Positions 44,571-59,500 are shown, numbered from the stretch's first letter. The stretch is DNA of 64,000 nucleotides from Sipunculus nudus (GCA_026874595.1 CM049316.1:49166695-49230694); one strand, 5' to 3'. The notes: generated by a model from the sequence alone, not told the origin. Numbers and translations: made by a program.

Positions 44571-46410
44571 TAGGCAGATCTAGTTTTCGGCATTTTCTTC
44601 CACATGACCAGCTTGACACGACAGAACTGAAAGTCACGCCAAATCTCGCGCCATATCTCGTCAAACGAGAAAAAACGAGACTTCGCGGAAATGCTTATAA
44701 CTCGGCGACTTTTACAGCTAGACAGGTCTGGTTTTCGGCATTTCGTTCCACCAAACAAGCTTGACACGACAGAGCTGCAAGACAGGCCAAATCTCGCACC
44801 GTATCTCGTCAAACGAGAAAACACGAGATTTCACGGAAATGCTTATAACTGGGCCAGTTTTACAGCTAGACACGTCTGGTTTTCGGCATTTAGTTCCACT
44901 AGACCAGCTTGACACGACAGATATGCAAGTGCCGTTACCATGGTTACATTTTTTGGGCAAAAATCATGGAAATTGGAAATAACACGACCATTTTTTGTAA
45001 CTTTGTCAGTTTTTAAGCTACGCAGATCTAGTTTTCGGCATTTTGTTCCACATGACCAGCTTGACACGAAAGAACTGAAAGTCACGCCAAATCTCGCGCC
45101 ATATCTCGTCAAACGAGAAAAAACGAGACTTCGCGGAAATGCTTATAACTCGGCGACTTTTACAGCTAGACAGGTCTGGTTTTCGGCATTTCGTTCCACC
45201 AAACAAGCTTGACACGACAGAGCTGCAAGACAGGCCAAATCTCGCACCGTATCTCGTCAAACGAGAAAACACGGGATTTCACGGAAATGCTTATAACTGG
45301 GCCAATTTTACAGTTAGACACGTCTGGTTTTCGGCATTTAGTTCCACTAGACCAGCTTGACACGACAGATATGCAAGTCTGGCAAAATCTCGCACCGTAT
45401 CTCGTCAAACGAGAAAACACGAAATTTCAAGGAAATGCTTATAACTCGGCCAGTTTTACAGCTAGACACGTCTGGTTTCCGGCATTTCCTGCCACATGAC
45501 CAGCTTGACACGATAGATGTGCAAGTCAGGCCAAATCTCGCACCCTATCTCGTCAAACGAGAAAACACGAGATTTCACGGAAATGCTTATAACTCGGCGA
45601 GTTTTACAGCTAGACAGGTCTAGTTTTCGGCATTTTCTTTCACATGACCTGCTGGACATGACAGAACTGAAAGTCAGGCCGAATGTCGCACCGTATCTCG
45701 TCAAACGAGAAAACATGAGATTTCACGGCATTGGTTATAACTCGGCGAGTTTTACAGCTAGACAGGTCTAGTTTTCGGCATTTAGTTCCACATGACCCGC
45801 TTGACATGACAAACCTGCAAGACTGGCCAAATCTCGCACCATATCTCGTCAAATGATAAAAAAAGGAGATTTCACAGAAATGCTAATAACTCGGCGACTT
45901 TTACAGCTAGACAGATGTAGTTTTCGCCATTTCATAACATTCAGAGAGTTTGATATGACAAATCTACAAGACTGGCCAAATCCTGCACCATATATCGTCA
46001 AACGAGAAAGCACGAGAGTACACGGAAATGCTTATAACTCGGCGACTTTTACAGCTAGACGGATCTAGTTTTCGCCATTTCGTAACGTTTGGCCGTCTTG
46101 ACATAATAAAACTGCTCGTCTTGCCAAATCTCGTACTATATCTCGTCAAGCGAGAAAAAAACATGATTTCTCGTAAATGCTGATAACACGGCGACTTTTG
46201 CAGCTAGACAGGTCTAGTTTCCGGCATTTTGTAATATTTGACAAACCTGACATGACAAAACTGGAAATCTCGCCAAAGCTCGCACCATTTCCCGTCAAAC
46301 GAGAAAACACGAGATTTCATGCAAATGCTTATAACTCAGCGGCTTTTATAGCTAGATAGGTCTAGTTTTCGGCATTTCATATCATTTGGCCAGCTTGACA
46401 TGACAAACCT
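44571..46410. repeat. ~148-bp tandem array with internal 448-bp repeat
   Basis: About twelve monomers. As in the array at 41063, a conserved-block fragment reappears at about 44930 and monomers restart, so 44570-44824 matches 45018-45272 (offset 448 bp). Confidence 0.85.
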
Positions 46411-46661
46411 GAAAAACGTCTCACTGCTTCTTGTCAAACGAGATTAACGGGATTTCATGAAAAAATTTTGAACTTGGTCCCTTTTACACTAGAAAGATAT
46501 GCAGCTGTTAAAGGTCAGCATGCATAAATAAACATATTATCCGTTTCTGCTGCCCCCACAATGTTGCTCATTCATATGACTGTTTCTACATGCACTCTCT
46601 GTCTATCTGTCTGTATCATTTCCATTTCCGGCAAGCGAGTGACCTCTGGTCATCTTGTTTG
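46411..46661. repeat. Tail module bordering the macrosatellite
   Basis: The same tail as before, ending in ATTTCCGGCAAGCGAGTGACC and TTGTTTG directly before the first macrosatellite unit. Confidence 0.7.
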
Positions 46662-46835
46662 TTGCTTGCCGGAATCAGAGATTTCGACAAGTATGTTGAT
46701 CAGTTCCGTTTGTTTGTTTGTCTGTATGTCCCCGCTCTACAGGTCACAATTTTGCACCAATCGTCCTGAAACTTATAGATAGAGTGTATAATCGGTTCTT
46801 CTCGGAGCCTATTGTTTTTGGTCATGATCGGTCTA

Positions 46836-46853
46836 GGGTCAAGGTCAGGGTCA
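46836..46853 (+). promoter_or_regulatory. Triple nuclear-receptor half-site in the macrosatellite unit
   Basis: GGGTCA-AGGTCA-GGGTCA stand back to back; the same 18 bp recur in all twelve units. The corresponding place at 61939-61963 reads AGGTCA-A-AGGTCA-AGGTCA-AGGTCG. Motif match only. Confidence 0.35.
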
Positions 46854-46981
46854 CCAAAAAGCTCAAAAACGGTTTTTTCTTCATACCTTCGTCAAAAATA
46901 GCCGTAGGCACCTAATCTGTAGCCCGTTTTATTTGCCACTGCATGGCCACTTCCAACACTGCAAAATTGCCTCATTTCGCT

Positions 46982-46995
46982 GTTACCATGGTTAC
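46982..46995. promoter_or_regulatory. RFX X-box-like palindrome in the macrosatellite unit
   Basis: GTTACCATGGTTAC, close to the RFX X-box GTTRCCATGGYAAC, with one half imperfect. It is conserved in all units, in the conserved blocks (32778, 38871, 40959, 42804, 44485) and at about 62090, although adjacent sequence varies. Confidence 0.35.
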
Positions 46996-47118
46996 GCAAT
47001 TTTGGGGAGAAATCATGGAATTTCGTGATATTTTTCAAATTTGCAGCAATTTTACTGATTCTGAGATATTTTATGTAACATAAGAATATCTCGAAACGGG
47101 TTTTTCAGATTTTGGAAA

Positions 47119-47138
47119 TGGCCGCCAGGGGGCGTTGC
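47119..47138 (+). promoter_or_regulatory. CTCF-like motif 1 of the macrosatellite unit
   Basis: GGCCGCCAGGGGGCGTT contains CCGCCAGGGGGCGT, 12 of 14 positions of the published CTCF core CCASYAGRKGGCRS. It is repeated in all twelve units in the same orientation. Confidence 0.4.
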
Positions 47139-47576
47139 AGATGAAAAAACATGGAAATTTGTTTTGGTGCTATACCTCCAGAACTATTAAACATTGGGCC
47201 ATTTCCATCACAGCACCTTAAACTAGGGTCCATGGGCTTGTTTTTGCGCATAGGTGCCAAAGTGCGCTATTGCCAGATTTCTCTATTTTTGGGGTAAAAC
47301 CTTTGAATTTTGAAAATATGCAGTTTTCAGCTTCTAACTCTGTCAGTTTTTATGCTAGAGAGGTCAAAATTTTTGCATCTTGTAGCCCTTGGTGAGTTCT
47401 CGGTGATCCAACCAAAAATCTTGCAATATCTCGCACCGTTTCTCGTCGAATGAGATTTCGCGATTTCACGGTGACATGCCCTATAGGCCACAGATATGCA
47501 GGCATCCTTTTGAAACTGATACATGTTACGTCATACACTAATATCTCGAAAGCAATTGTTCAGTTTTTGGAAAATT

Positions 47577-47595
47577 ACCGCTAGGGGGCGCTGCA
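47577..47595 (+). promoter_or_regulatory. CTCF-like motif 2 of the macrosatellite unit
   Basis: ACCGCTAGGGGGCGCTGCA contains CCGCTAGGGGGCGC, 13 of 14 positions of the CTCF core. It occurs in the eleven full units; the twelfth is truncated before it. Confidence 0.45.
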
Positions 47596-50500
47596 CTGCA
47601 ACCCCGTACCTACTATCATTGTTTAACCATATCTCCAAAAGTACACATTTTAGGTACATAAACTGTACACCATATGAATTGGCGTTTCATGGCCTTTCTG
47701 CCCATGACCTCTTTTGTTTAATCATACACGGTCCCCACAAATTTTAGCAACTTTGTAAAAATTAAAAACCGCATGCACCAATACATATGCCATCACGCAT
47801 GCATGCACGCGTTTTAGTATGAAAGACAGACACGCTTTCCCGTGACTGCAAAAATTATAGCGTTCGCCGTATAAAATAAGTGACCACAGGCACTCTTTGC
47901 GGGCCGGTTTGCCATTTCTGTCGCGTTATAGTTTATTGCTTGCCGGAATCAGAGATTTCGACAAGTATGTTGATCAGTTCCGTTTGTTTGTTTGTCTGTA
48001 TGTCCCCGCTCTACAGGTCACAATTTTGCACCAATCGTCCTGAAACTTATAGATAGAGTGTATAATCGGTTCTTCTCGGAGCCTATTGTTTTTGGTCATG
48101 ATCGGTCTAGGGTCAAGGTCAGGGTCACCAAAAAGCTCAAAAACGGTTTTTTCTTCATACCTTCGTCAAAAATAGCCGTAGGCACCTAATCTGTAGCCCG
48201 TTTTATTTGCCACTGCATGGCCACTTCCAACACTGCAAAATTGCCTCATTTCGCTGTTACCATGGTTACGCAATTTTGGGGAGAAATCATGGAATTTCGT
48301 GATATTTTTCAAATTTGCAGCAATTTTACTGATTCTGAGATATTTTATGTAACATAAGAATATCTCGAAACGGGTTTTTCAGATTTTGGAAATGGCCGCC
48401 AGGGGGCGTTGCAGATGAAAAAAACATGGAAATTTGTTTTGGTGCTATACCTCCAGAACTATTAAACATTGGGCCATTTCCATCACAGCACCTTAAACTA
48501 GGGTCCATGGGCTTGTTTTTGCGCATAGGTGCCAAAGTGCGCTATTGCCAGATTTCTCTATTTTTGGGGTAAAACCTTTGAATTTTGAAAATATGCAGTT
48601 TTCAGCTTCTAACTCTGTCAGTTTTTATGCTAGAGAGGTCAAAATTTTTGCATCTTGTAGCCCTTGGTGAGTTCTCGGTGATCCAACCAAAAATCTTGCA
48701 ATATCTCGCACCGTTTCTCGTCGAATGAGATTTCGCGATTTCACGGTGACATGCCCTATAGGCCACAGATATGCAGGCATCCTTTTGAAACTGATACATG
48801 TTACGTCATACACTAATATCTCGAAAGCAATTGTTCAGTTTTTGGAAAATTACCGCTAGGGGGCGCTGCACTGCAACCCCGTACCTACTATCATTGTTTA
48901 ACCATATCTCCAAAAGTACACATTTTAGGTACATAAACTGTACACCATATGAATTGGCGTTTCATGGCCTTTCTGCCCATGACCTCTTTTGTTTAATCAT
49001 ACACGGTCCCCACAAATTTTAGCAACTTTGTAAAAATTAAAAACCGCATGCACCAATACATATGCCATCACGCATGCATGCACGCGTTTTAGTATGAAAG
49101 ACAGACACGCTTTCCCGTGACTGCAAAAATTATAGCGTTCGCCGTATAAAATAAGTGACCACAGGCACTCTTTGCGGGCCGGTTTGCCATTTCTGTCGCG
49201 TTATAGTTTATTGCTTGCCGGAATCAGAGATTTCGACAAGTATGTTGATCAGTTCCGTTTGTTTGTTTGTCTGTATGTCCCCGCTCTACAGGTCACAATT
49301 TTGCACCAATCGTCCTGAAACTTATAGATAGAGTGTATAATCGGTTCTTCTCGGAGCCTATTGTTTTTGGTCATGATCGGTCTAGGGTCAAGGTCAGGGT
49401 CACCAAAAAGCTCAAAAACGGTTTTTTCTTCATACCTTCGTCAAAAATAGCCGTAGGCACCTAATCTGTAGCCCGTTTTATTTGCCACTGCATGGCCACT
49501 TCCAACACTGCAAAATTGCCTCATTTCGCTGTTACCATGGTTACACAATTTTGGGGAGAAATCATGGAATTTCGTGATATTTTTCAAATTTGCAGCAATT
49601 TTACTGATTCTGAGATATTTTATGTAACATAAGAATATCTCGAAACGGGTTTTTCAGATTTTGGAAATGGCCGCCAGGGGGCGTTGCAGATGAAAAAACA
49701 TGGAAATTTGTTTTGGTGCTATACCTCCAGAACTATTAAACATTGGGCCATTTCCATCACAGCACCTTAAACTAGGGTCCATGGGCTTGTTTTTGCGCAT
49801 AGGTGCCAAAGTGCGCTATTGCCAGATTTCTCTATTTTTGGGGTAAAACCTTTGAATTTTGAAAATATGCAGTTTTCAGCTTCTAACTCTGTCAGTTTTT
49901 ATGCTAGAGAGGTCAAAATTTTTGCATCTTGTAGCCCTTGGTGAGTTCTCGGTGATCCAACCAAAAATCTTGCAATATCTCGCACCGTTTCTCGTCGAAT
50001 GAGATTTCGCGATTTCACGGTGACATGCCCTATAGGCCACAGATATGCAGGCATCCTTTTGAAACTGATACATGTTACGTCATACACTAATATCTCGAAA
50101 GCAATTGTTCAGTTTTTGGAAAATTACCGCTAGGGGGCGCTGCACTGCAACCCCGTACCTACTATCATTGTTTAACCATATCTCCAAAAGTACACATTTT
50201 AGGTACATAAACTGTACACCATATGAATTGGCGTTTCATGGCCTTTCTGCCCATGACCTCTTTTGTTTAATCATACACGGTCCCCACAAATTTTAGCAAC
50301 TTTGTAAAAATTAAAAACCGCATGCACCAATACATATGCCATCACGCATGCATGCACGCGTTTTAGTATGAAAGACAGACACGCTTTCCCGTGACTGCAA
50401 AAATTATAGCGTTCGCCGTATAAAATAAGTGACCACAGGCACTCTTTGCGGGCCGGTTTGCCATTTCTGTCGCGTTATAGTTTATTGCTTGCCGGAATCA

Positions 50501-53500
50501 GAGAGTTCGACAAGTATGTTGATCAGTTCCGTTTGTTTGTTTGTCTGTATGTCCCCGCTCTACAGGTCACAATTTTGCACCAATCGTCCTGAAACTTATA
50601 GATAGAGTGTATAATCGGTTCTTCTCGGAGCCTATTGTTTTTGGTCATGATCGGTCTAGGGTCAAGGTCAGGGTCACCAAAAAGCTCAAAAACGGTTTTT
50701 TCTTCATACCTTCGTCAAAAATAGCCGTAGGCACCTAATCTGTAGCCCGTTTTATTTGCCACTGCATGGCCACTTCCAACACTGCAAAATTGCCTCATTT
50801 CGCTGTTACCATGGTTACGCAATTTTGGGGAGAAATCATGGAATTTCGTGATATTTTTCAAATTTGCAGCAATTTTACTGATTCTGAGATATTTTATGTA
50901 ACATAAGAATATCTCGAAACGGGTTTTTCAGATTTTGGAAATGGCCGCCAGGGGGCGTTGCAGATGAAAAAACATGGAAATTTGTTTTGGTGCTATACCT
51001 CCAGAACTATTAAACATTGGGCCATTTCCATCACAGCACCTTAAACTAGGGTCCATGGGCTTGTTTTTGCGCATAGGTGCCAAAGTGCGCTATTGCCAGA
51101 TTTCTCTATTTTTGGGGTAAAACCTTTGAATTTTGAAAATATGCAGTTTTCAGCTTCTAACTCTGTCAGTTTTTATGCTAGAGAGGTCAAAATTTTTGCA
51201 TCTTGTAGCCCTTGGTGAGTTCTCGGTGATCCAACCAAAAATCTTGCAATATCTCGCACCGTTTCTCGTCGAATGAGATTTCGCGATTTCACGGTGACAT
51301 GCCCTATAGGCCACAGATATGCAGGCATCCTTTTGAAACTGATACATGTTACGTCATACACTAATATCTCGAAAGCAATTGTTCAGTTTTTGGAAAATTA
51401 CCGCTAGGGGGCGCTGCACTGCAACCCCGTACCTACTATCATTGTTTAACCATATCTCCAAAAGTACACATTTTAGGTACATAAACTGTACACCATATGA
51501 ATTGGCGTTTCATGGCCTTTCTGCCCATGACCTCTTTTGTTTAATCATACACGGTCCCCACAAATTTTAGCAACTTTGTAAAAATTAAAAACCGCATGCA
51601 CCAATACATATGCCATCACGCATGCACGCACGCGTTTTAGTATGAAAGACAGACACGCTTTCCCGTGACTGCAAAAATTATAGCGTTCGCCGTATAAAAT
51701 AAGTGACCACAGGCACTCTTTGCGGGCCGGTTTGCCATTTCTGTCGCGTTATAGTTTATTGCTTGCCGGAATCAGAGATTTCGACAAGTATGTTGATCAG
51801 TTCCGTTTGTTTGTTTGTCTGTATGTCCCCGCTCTACAGGTCACAATTTTGCACCAATCGTCCTGAAACTTATAGATAGAGTGTATAATCGGTTCTTCTC
51901 GGAGCCTATTGTTTTTGGTCATGATCGGTCTAGGGTCAAGGTCAGGGTCACCAAAAAGCTCAAAAACGGTTTTTTCTTCATACCTTCGTCAAAAATAGCC
52001 GTAGGCACCTAATCTGTAGCCCGTTTTATTTGCCACTGCATGGCCACTTCCAACACTGCAAAATTGCCTCATTTCGCTGTTACCATGGTTACGCAATTTT
52101 GGGGAGAAATCATGGAATTTCGTGATATTTTTCAAATTTGCAGCAATTTTACTGATTCTGAGATATTTTATGTAACATAAGAATATCTCGAAACGGGTTT
52201 TTCAGATTTTGGAAATGGCCGCCAGGGGGCGTTGCAGATGAAAAAACATGGAAATTTGTTTTGGTGCTATACCTCCAGAACTATTAAACATTGGGCCATT
52301 TCCATCACAGCACCTTAAACTAGGGTCCATGGGCTTGTTTTTGCGCATAGGTGCCAAAGTGCGCTATTGCCAGATTTCTCTATTTTTGGGGTAAAACCTT
52401 TGAATTTTGAAAATATGCAGTTTTCAGCTTCTAACTCTGTCAGTTTTTATGCTAGAGAGGTCAAAATTTTTGCATCTTGTAGCCCTTGGTGAGTTCTCGG
52501 TGATCCAACCAAAAATCTTGCAATATCTCGCACCGTTTCTCGTCGAATGAGATTTCGCGATTTCACGGTGACATGCCCTATAGGCCACAGATATGCAGGC
52601 ATCCTTTTGAAACTGATACATGTTACGTCATACACTAATATCTCGAAAGCAATTGTTCAGTTTTTGGAAAATTACCGCTAGGGGGCGCTGCACTGCAACC
52701 CCGTACCTACTATCATTGTTTAACCATATCTCCAAAAGTACACATTTTAGGTACATAAACTGTACACCATATGAATTGGCGTTTCATGGCCTTTCTGCCC
52801 ATGACCTCTTTTGTTTAATCATACACGGTCCCCACAAATTTTAGCAACTTTGTAAAAATTAAAAACCGCATGCACCAATACATATGCCATCACGCATGCA
52901 TGCACGCGTTTTAGTATGAAAGACAGACACGCTTTCCCGTGACTGCAAAAATTATAGCGTTCGCCGTATAAAATAAGTGACCACAGGCACTCTTTGCGGG
53001 CCGGTTTGCCATTTCTGTCGCGTTATAGTTTATTGCTTGCCGGAATCAGAGATTTCGACAAGTATGTTGATCAGTTCCGTTTGTTTGTTTGTCTGTATGT
53101 CCCCGCTCTACAGGTCACAATTTTGCACCAATCGTCCTGAAACTTATAGATAGAGTGTATAATCGGTTCTTCTCGGAGCCTATTGTTTTTGGTCATGATC
53201 GGTCTAGGGTCAAGGTCAGGGTCACCAAAAAGCTCAAAAACGGTTTTTTCTTCATACCTTCGTCAAAAATAGCCGTAGGCACCTAATCTGTAGCCCGTTT
53301 TATTTGCCACTGCATGGCCACTTCCAACACTGCAAAATTGCCTCATTTCGCTGTTACCATGGTTACGCAATTTTGGGGAGAAATCATGGAATTTCGTGAT
53401 ATTTTTCAAATTTGCAGCAATTTTACTGATTCTGAGATATTTTATGTAACATAAGAATATCTCGAAACGGGTTTTTCAGATTTTGGAAATGGCCGCCAGG

Positions 53501-56500
53501 GGGCGTTGCAGATGAAAAAAACATGGAAATTTGTTTTGGTGCTATACCTCCAGAACTATTAAACATTGGGCCATTTCCATCACAGCACCTTAAACTAGGG
53601 TCCATGGGCTTGTTTTTGCGCATAGGTGCCAAAGTGCGCTATTGCCAGATTTCTCTATTTTTGGGGTAAAACCTTTGAATTTTGAAAATATGCAGTTTTC
53701 AGCTTCTAACTCTGTCAGTTTTTATGCTAGAGAGGTCAAAATTTTTGCATCTTGTAGCCCTTGGTGAGTTCTCGGTGATCCAACCAAAAATCTTGCAATA
53801 TCTCGCACCGTTTCTCGTCGAATGAGATTTCGCGATTTCACGGTGACATGCCCTATAGGCCACAGATATGCAGGCATCCTTTTGAAACTGATACATGTTA
53901 CGTCATACACTAATATCTCGAAAGCAATTGTTCAGTTTTTGGAAAATTACCGCTAGGGGGCGCTGCACTGCAACCCCGTACCTACTATCATTGTTTAACC
54001 ATATCTCCAAAAGTACACATTTTAGGTACATAAACTGTACACCATATGAATTGGCGTTTCATGGCCTTTCTGCCCATGACCTCTTTTGTTTAATCATACA
54101 CGGTCCCCACAAATTTTAGCAACTTTGTAAAAATTAAAAACCGCATGCACCAATACATATGCCATCACGCATGCATGCACGCGTTTTAGTATGAAAGACA
54201 GACACGCTTTCCCGTGACTGCAAAAATTATAGCGTTCGCCGTATAAAATAAGTGACCACAGGCACTCTTTGCGGGCCGGTTTGCCATTTCTGTCGCGTTA
54301 TAGTTTATTGCTTGCCGGAATCAGAGAGTTCGACAAGTATGTTGATCAGTTCCGTTTGTTTGTTTGTCTGTATGTCCCCGCTCTACAGGTCACAATTTTG
54401 CACCAATCGTCCTGAAACTTATAGATAGAGTGTATAATCGGTTCTTCTCGGAGCCTATTGTTTTTGGTCATGATCGGTCTAGGGTCAAGGTCAGGGTCAC
54501 CAAAAAGCTCAAAAACGGTTTTTTCTTCATACCTTCGTCAAAAATAGCCGTAGGCACCTAATCTGTAGCCCGTTTTATTTGCCACTGCATGGCCACTTCC
54601 AACACTGCAAAATTGCCTCATTTCGCTGTTACCATGGTTACGCAATTTTGGGGAGAAATCATGGAATTTCGTGATATTTTTCAAATTTGCAGCAATTTTA
54701 CTGATTCTGAGATATTTTATGTAACATAAGAATATCTCGAAACGGGTTTTTCAGATTTTGGAAATGGCCGCCAGGGGGCGTTGCAGATGAAAAAAACATG
54801 GAAATTTGTTTTGGTGCTATACCTCCAGAACTATTAAACATTGGGCCATTTCCATCACAGCACCTTAAACTAGGGTCCATGGGCTTGTTTTTGCGCATAG
54901 GTGCCAAAGTGCGCTATTGCCAGATTTCTCTATTTTTGGGGTAAAACCTTTGAATTTTGAAAATATGCAGTTTTCAGCTTCTAACTCTGTCAGTTTTTAT
55001 GCTAGAGAGGTCAAAATTTTTGCATCTTGTAGCCCTTGGTGAGTTCTCGGTGATCCAACCAAAAATCTTGCAATATCTCGCACCGTTTCTCGTCGAATGA
55101 GATTTCGCGATTTCACGGTGACATGCCCTATAGGCCACAGATATGCAGGCATCCTTTTGAAACTGATACATGTTACGTCATACACTAATATCTCGAAAGC
55201 AATTGTTCAGTTTTTGGAAAATTACCGCTAGGGGGCGCTGCACTGCAACCCCGTACCTACTATCATTGTTTAACCATATCTCCAAAAGTACACATTTTAG
55301 GTACATAAACTGTACACCATATGAATTGGCGTTTCATGGCCTTTCTGCCCATGACCTCTTTTGTTTAATCATACACGGTCCCCACAAATTTTAGCAACTT
55401 TGTAAAAATTAAAAACCGCATGCACCAATACATATGCCATCACGCATGCATGCACGCGTTTTAGTATGAAAGACAGACACGCTTTCCCGTGACTGCAAAA
55501 ATTATAGCGTTCGCCGTATAAAATAAGTGACCACAGGCACTCTTTGCGGGCCGGTTTGCCATTTCTGTCGCGTTATAGTTTATTGCTTGCCGGAATCAGA
55601 GAGTTCGACAAGTATGTTGATCAGTTCCGTTTGTTTGTTTGTCTGTATGTCCCCGCTCTACAGGTCACAATTTTGCACCAATCGTCCTGAAACTTATAGA
55701 TAGAGTGTATAATCGGTTCTTCTCGGAGCCTATTGTTTTTGGTCATGATCGGTCTAGGGTCAAGGTCAGGGTCACCAAAAAGCTCAAAAACGGTTTTTTC
55801 TTCATACCTTCGTCAAAAATAGCCGTAGGCACCTAATCTGTAGCCCGTTTTATTTGCCACTGCATGGCCACTTCCAACACTGCAAAATTGCCTCATTTCG
55901 CTGTTACCATGGTTACGCAATTTTGGGGAGAAATCATGGAATTTCGTGATATTTTTCAAATTTGCAGCAATTTTACTGATTCTGAGATATTTTATGTAAC
56001 ATAAGAATATCTCGAAACGGGTTTTTCAGATTTTGGAAATGGCCGCCAGGGGGCGTTGCAGATGAAAAAACATGGAAATTTGTTTTGGTGCTATACCTCC
56101 AGAACTATTAAACATTGGGCCATTTCCATCACAGCACCTTAAACTAGGGTCCATGGGCTTGTTTTTGCGCATAGGTGCCAAAGTGCGCTATTGCCAGATT
56201 TCTCTATTTTTGGGGTAAAACCTTTGAATTTTGAAAATATGCAGTTTTCAGCTTCTAACTCTGTCAGTTTTTATGCTAGAGAGGTCAAAATTTTTGCATC
56301 TTGTAGCCCTTGGTGAGTTCTCGGTGATCCAACCAAAAATCTTGCAATATCTCGCACCGTTTCTCGTCGAATGAGATTTCGCGATTTCACGGTGACATGC
56401 CCTATAGGCCACAGATATGCAGGCATCCTTTTGAAACTGATACATGTTACGTCATACACTAATATCTCGAAAGCAATTGTTCAGTTTTTGGAAAATTACC

Positions 56501-59500
56501 GCTAGGGGGCGCTGCACTGCAACCCCGTACCTACTATCATTGTTTAACCATATCTCCAAAAGTACACATTTTAGGTACATAAACTGTACACCATATGAAT
56601 TGGCGTTTCATGGCCTTTCTGCCCATGACCTCTTTTGTTTAATCATACACGGTCCCCACAAATTTTAGCAACTTTGTAAAAATTAAAAACCGCATGCACC
56701 AATACATATGCCATCACGCATGCACGCACGCGTTTTAGTATGAAAGACAGACACGCTTTCCCGTGACTGCAAAAATTATAGCGTTCGCCGTATAAAATAA
56801 GTGACCACAGGCACTCTTTGCGGGCCGGTTTGCCATTTCTGTCGCGTTATAGTTTATTGCTTGCCGGAATCAGAGATTTCGACAAGTATGTTGATCAGTT
56901 CCGTTTGTTTGTTTGTCTGTATGTCCCCGCTCTACAGGTCACAATTTTGCACCAATCGTCCTGAAACTTATAGATAGAGTGTATAATCGGTTCTTCTCGG
57001 AGCCTATTGTTTTTGGTCATGATCGGTCTAGGGTCAAGGTCAGGGTCACCAAAAAGCTCAAAAACGGTTTTTTCTTCATACCTTCGTCAAAAAAAGCCGT
57101 AGGCACCTAATCTGTAGCCCGTTTTATTTGCCACTGCATGGCCACTTCCAACACTGCAAAATTGCCTCATTTCGCTGTTACCATGGTTACGCAATTTTGG
57201 GGAGAAATCATGGAATTTCGTGATATTTTTCAAATTTGCAGCAATTTTACTGATTCTGAGATATTTTATGTAACATAAGAATATCTCGAAACGGGTTTTT
57301 CAGATTTTGGAAATGGCCGCCAGGGGGCGTTGCAGATGAAAAAACATGGAAATTTGTTTTGGTGCTATACCTCCAGAACTATTAAACATTGGGCCATTTC
57401 CATCACAGCACCTTAAACTAGGGTCCATGGGCTTGTTTTTGCGCATAGGTGCCAAAGTGCGCTATTGCCAGATTTCTCTATTTTTGGGGTAAAACCTTTG
57501 AATTTTGAAAATATGCAGTTTTCAGCTTCTAACTCTGTCAGTTTTTATGCTAGAGAGGTCAAAATTTTTGCATCTTGTAGCCCTTGGTGAGTTCTCGGTG
57601 ATCCAACCAAAAATCTTGCAATATCTCGCACCGTTTCTCGTCGAATGAGATTTCGCGATTTCACGGTGACATGCCCTATAGGCCACAGATATGCAGGCAT
57701 CCTTTTGAAACTGATACATGTTACGTCATACACTAATATCTCGAAAGCAATTGTTCAGTTTTTGGAAAATTACCGCTAGGGGGCGCTGCACTGCAACCCC
57801 GTACCTACTATCATTGTTTAACCATATCTCCAAAAGTACACATTTTAGGTACATAAACTGTACACCATATGAATTGGCGTTTCATGGCCTTTCTGCCCAT
57901 GACCTCTTTTGTTTAATCATACACGGTCCCCACAAATTTTAGCAACTTTGTAAAAATTAAAAACCGCATGCACCAATACATATGCCATCACGCATGCATG
58001 CACGCGTTTTAGTATGAAAGACAGACACGCTTTCCCGTGACTGCAAAAATTATAGCGTTCGCCGTATAAAATAAGTGACCACAGGCACTCTTTGCGGGCC
58101 GGTTTGCCATTTCTGTCGCGTTATAGTTTATTGCTTGCCGGAATCAGAGATTTCGACAAGTATGTTGATCAGTTCCGTTTGTTTGTTTGTCTGTATGTCC
58201 CCGCTCTACAGGTCACAATTTTGCACCAATCGTCCTGAAACTTATAGATAGAGTGTATAATCGGTTCTTCTCGGAGCCTATTGTTTTTGGTCATGATCGG
58301 TCTAGGGTCAAGGTCAGGGTCACCAAAAAGCTCAAAAACGGTTTTTTCTTCATACCTTCGTCAAAAATAGCCGTAGGCACCTAATCTGTAGCCCGTTTTA
58401 TTTGCCACTGCATGGCCACTTCCAACACTGCAAAATTGCCTCATTTCGCTGTTACCATGGTTACGCAATTTTGGGGAGAAATCATGGAATTTCGTGATAT
58501 TTTTCAAATTTGCAGCAATTTTACTGATTCTGAGATATTTTATGTAACATAAGAATATCTCGAAACGGGTTTTTCAGATTTTGGAAATGGCCGCCAGGGG
58601 GCGTTGCAGATGAAAAAAACATGGAAATTTGTTTTGGTGCTATACCTCCAGAACTATTAAACATTGGGCCATTTCCATCACAGCACCTTAAACTAGGGTC
58701 CATGGGCTTGTTTTTGCGCATAGGTGCCAAAGTGCGCTATTGCCAGATTTCTCTATTTTTGGGGTAAAACCTTTGAATTTTGAAAATATGCAGTTTTCAG
58801 CTTCTAACTCTGTCAGTTTTTATGCTAGAGAGGTCAAAATTTTTGCATCTTGTAGCCCTTGGTGAGTTCTCGGTGATCCAACCAAAAATCTTGCAATATC
58901 TCGCACCGTTTCTCGTCGAATGAGATTTCGCGATTTCACGGTGACATGCCCTATAGGCCACAGATATGCAGGCATCCTTTTGAAACTGATACATGTTACG
59001 TCATACACTAATATCTCGAAAGCAATTGTTCAGTTTTTGGAAAATTACCGCTAGGGGGCGCTGCACTGCAACCCCGTACCTACTATCATTGTTTAACCAT
59101 ATCTCCAAAAGTACACATTTTAGGTACATAAACTGTACACCATATGAATTGGCGTTTCATGGCCTTTCTGCCCATGACCTCTTTTGTTTAATCATACACG
59201 GTCCCCACAAATTTTAGCAACTTTGTAAAAATTAAAAACCGCATGCACCAATACATATGCCATCACGCATGCATGCACGCGTTTTAGTATGAAAGACAGA
59301 CACGCTTTCCCGTTACTGCAAAAATTATAGCGTTCGCCGTATAAAATAAGTGACCACAGGCACTCTTTGCGGGCCGGTTTGCCATTTCTGTCGCGTTATA
59401 GTTTATTGCTTGCCGGAATCAGAGATTTCGACAAGTATGTTGATCAGTTCCGTTTGTTTGTTTGTCTGTATGTCCCCGCTCTACAGGTCACAATTTTGCA

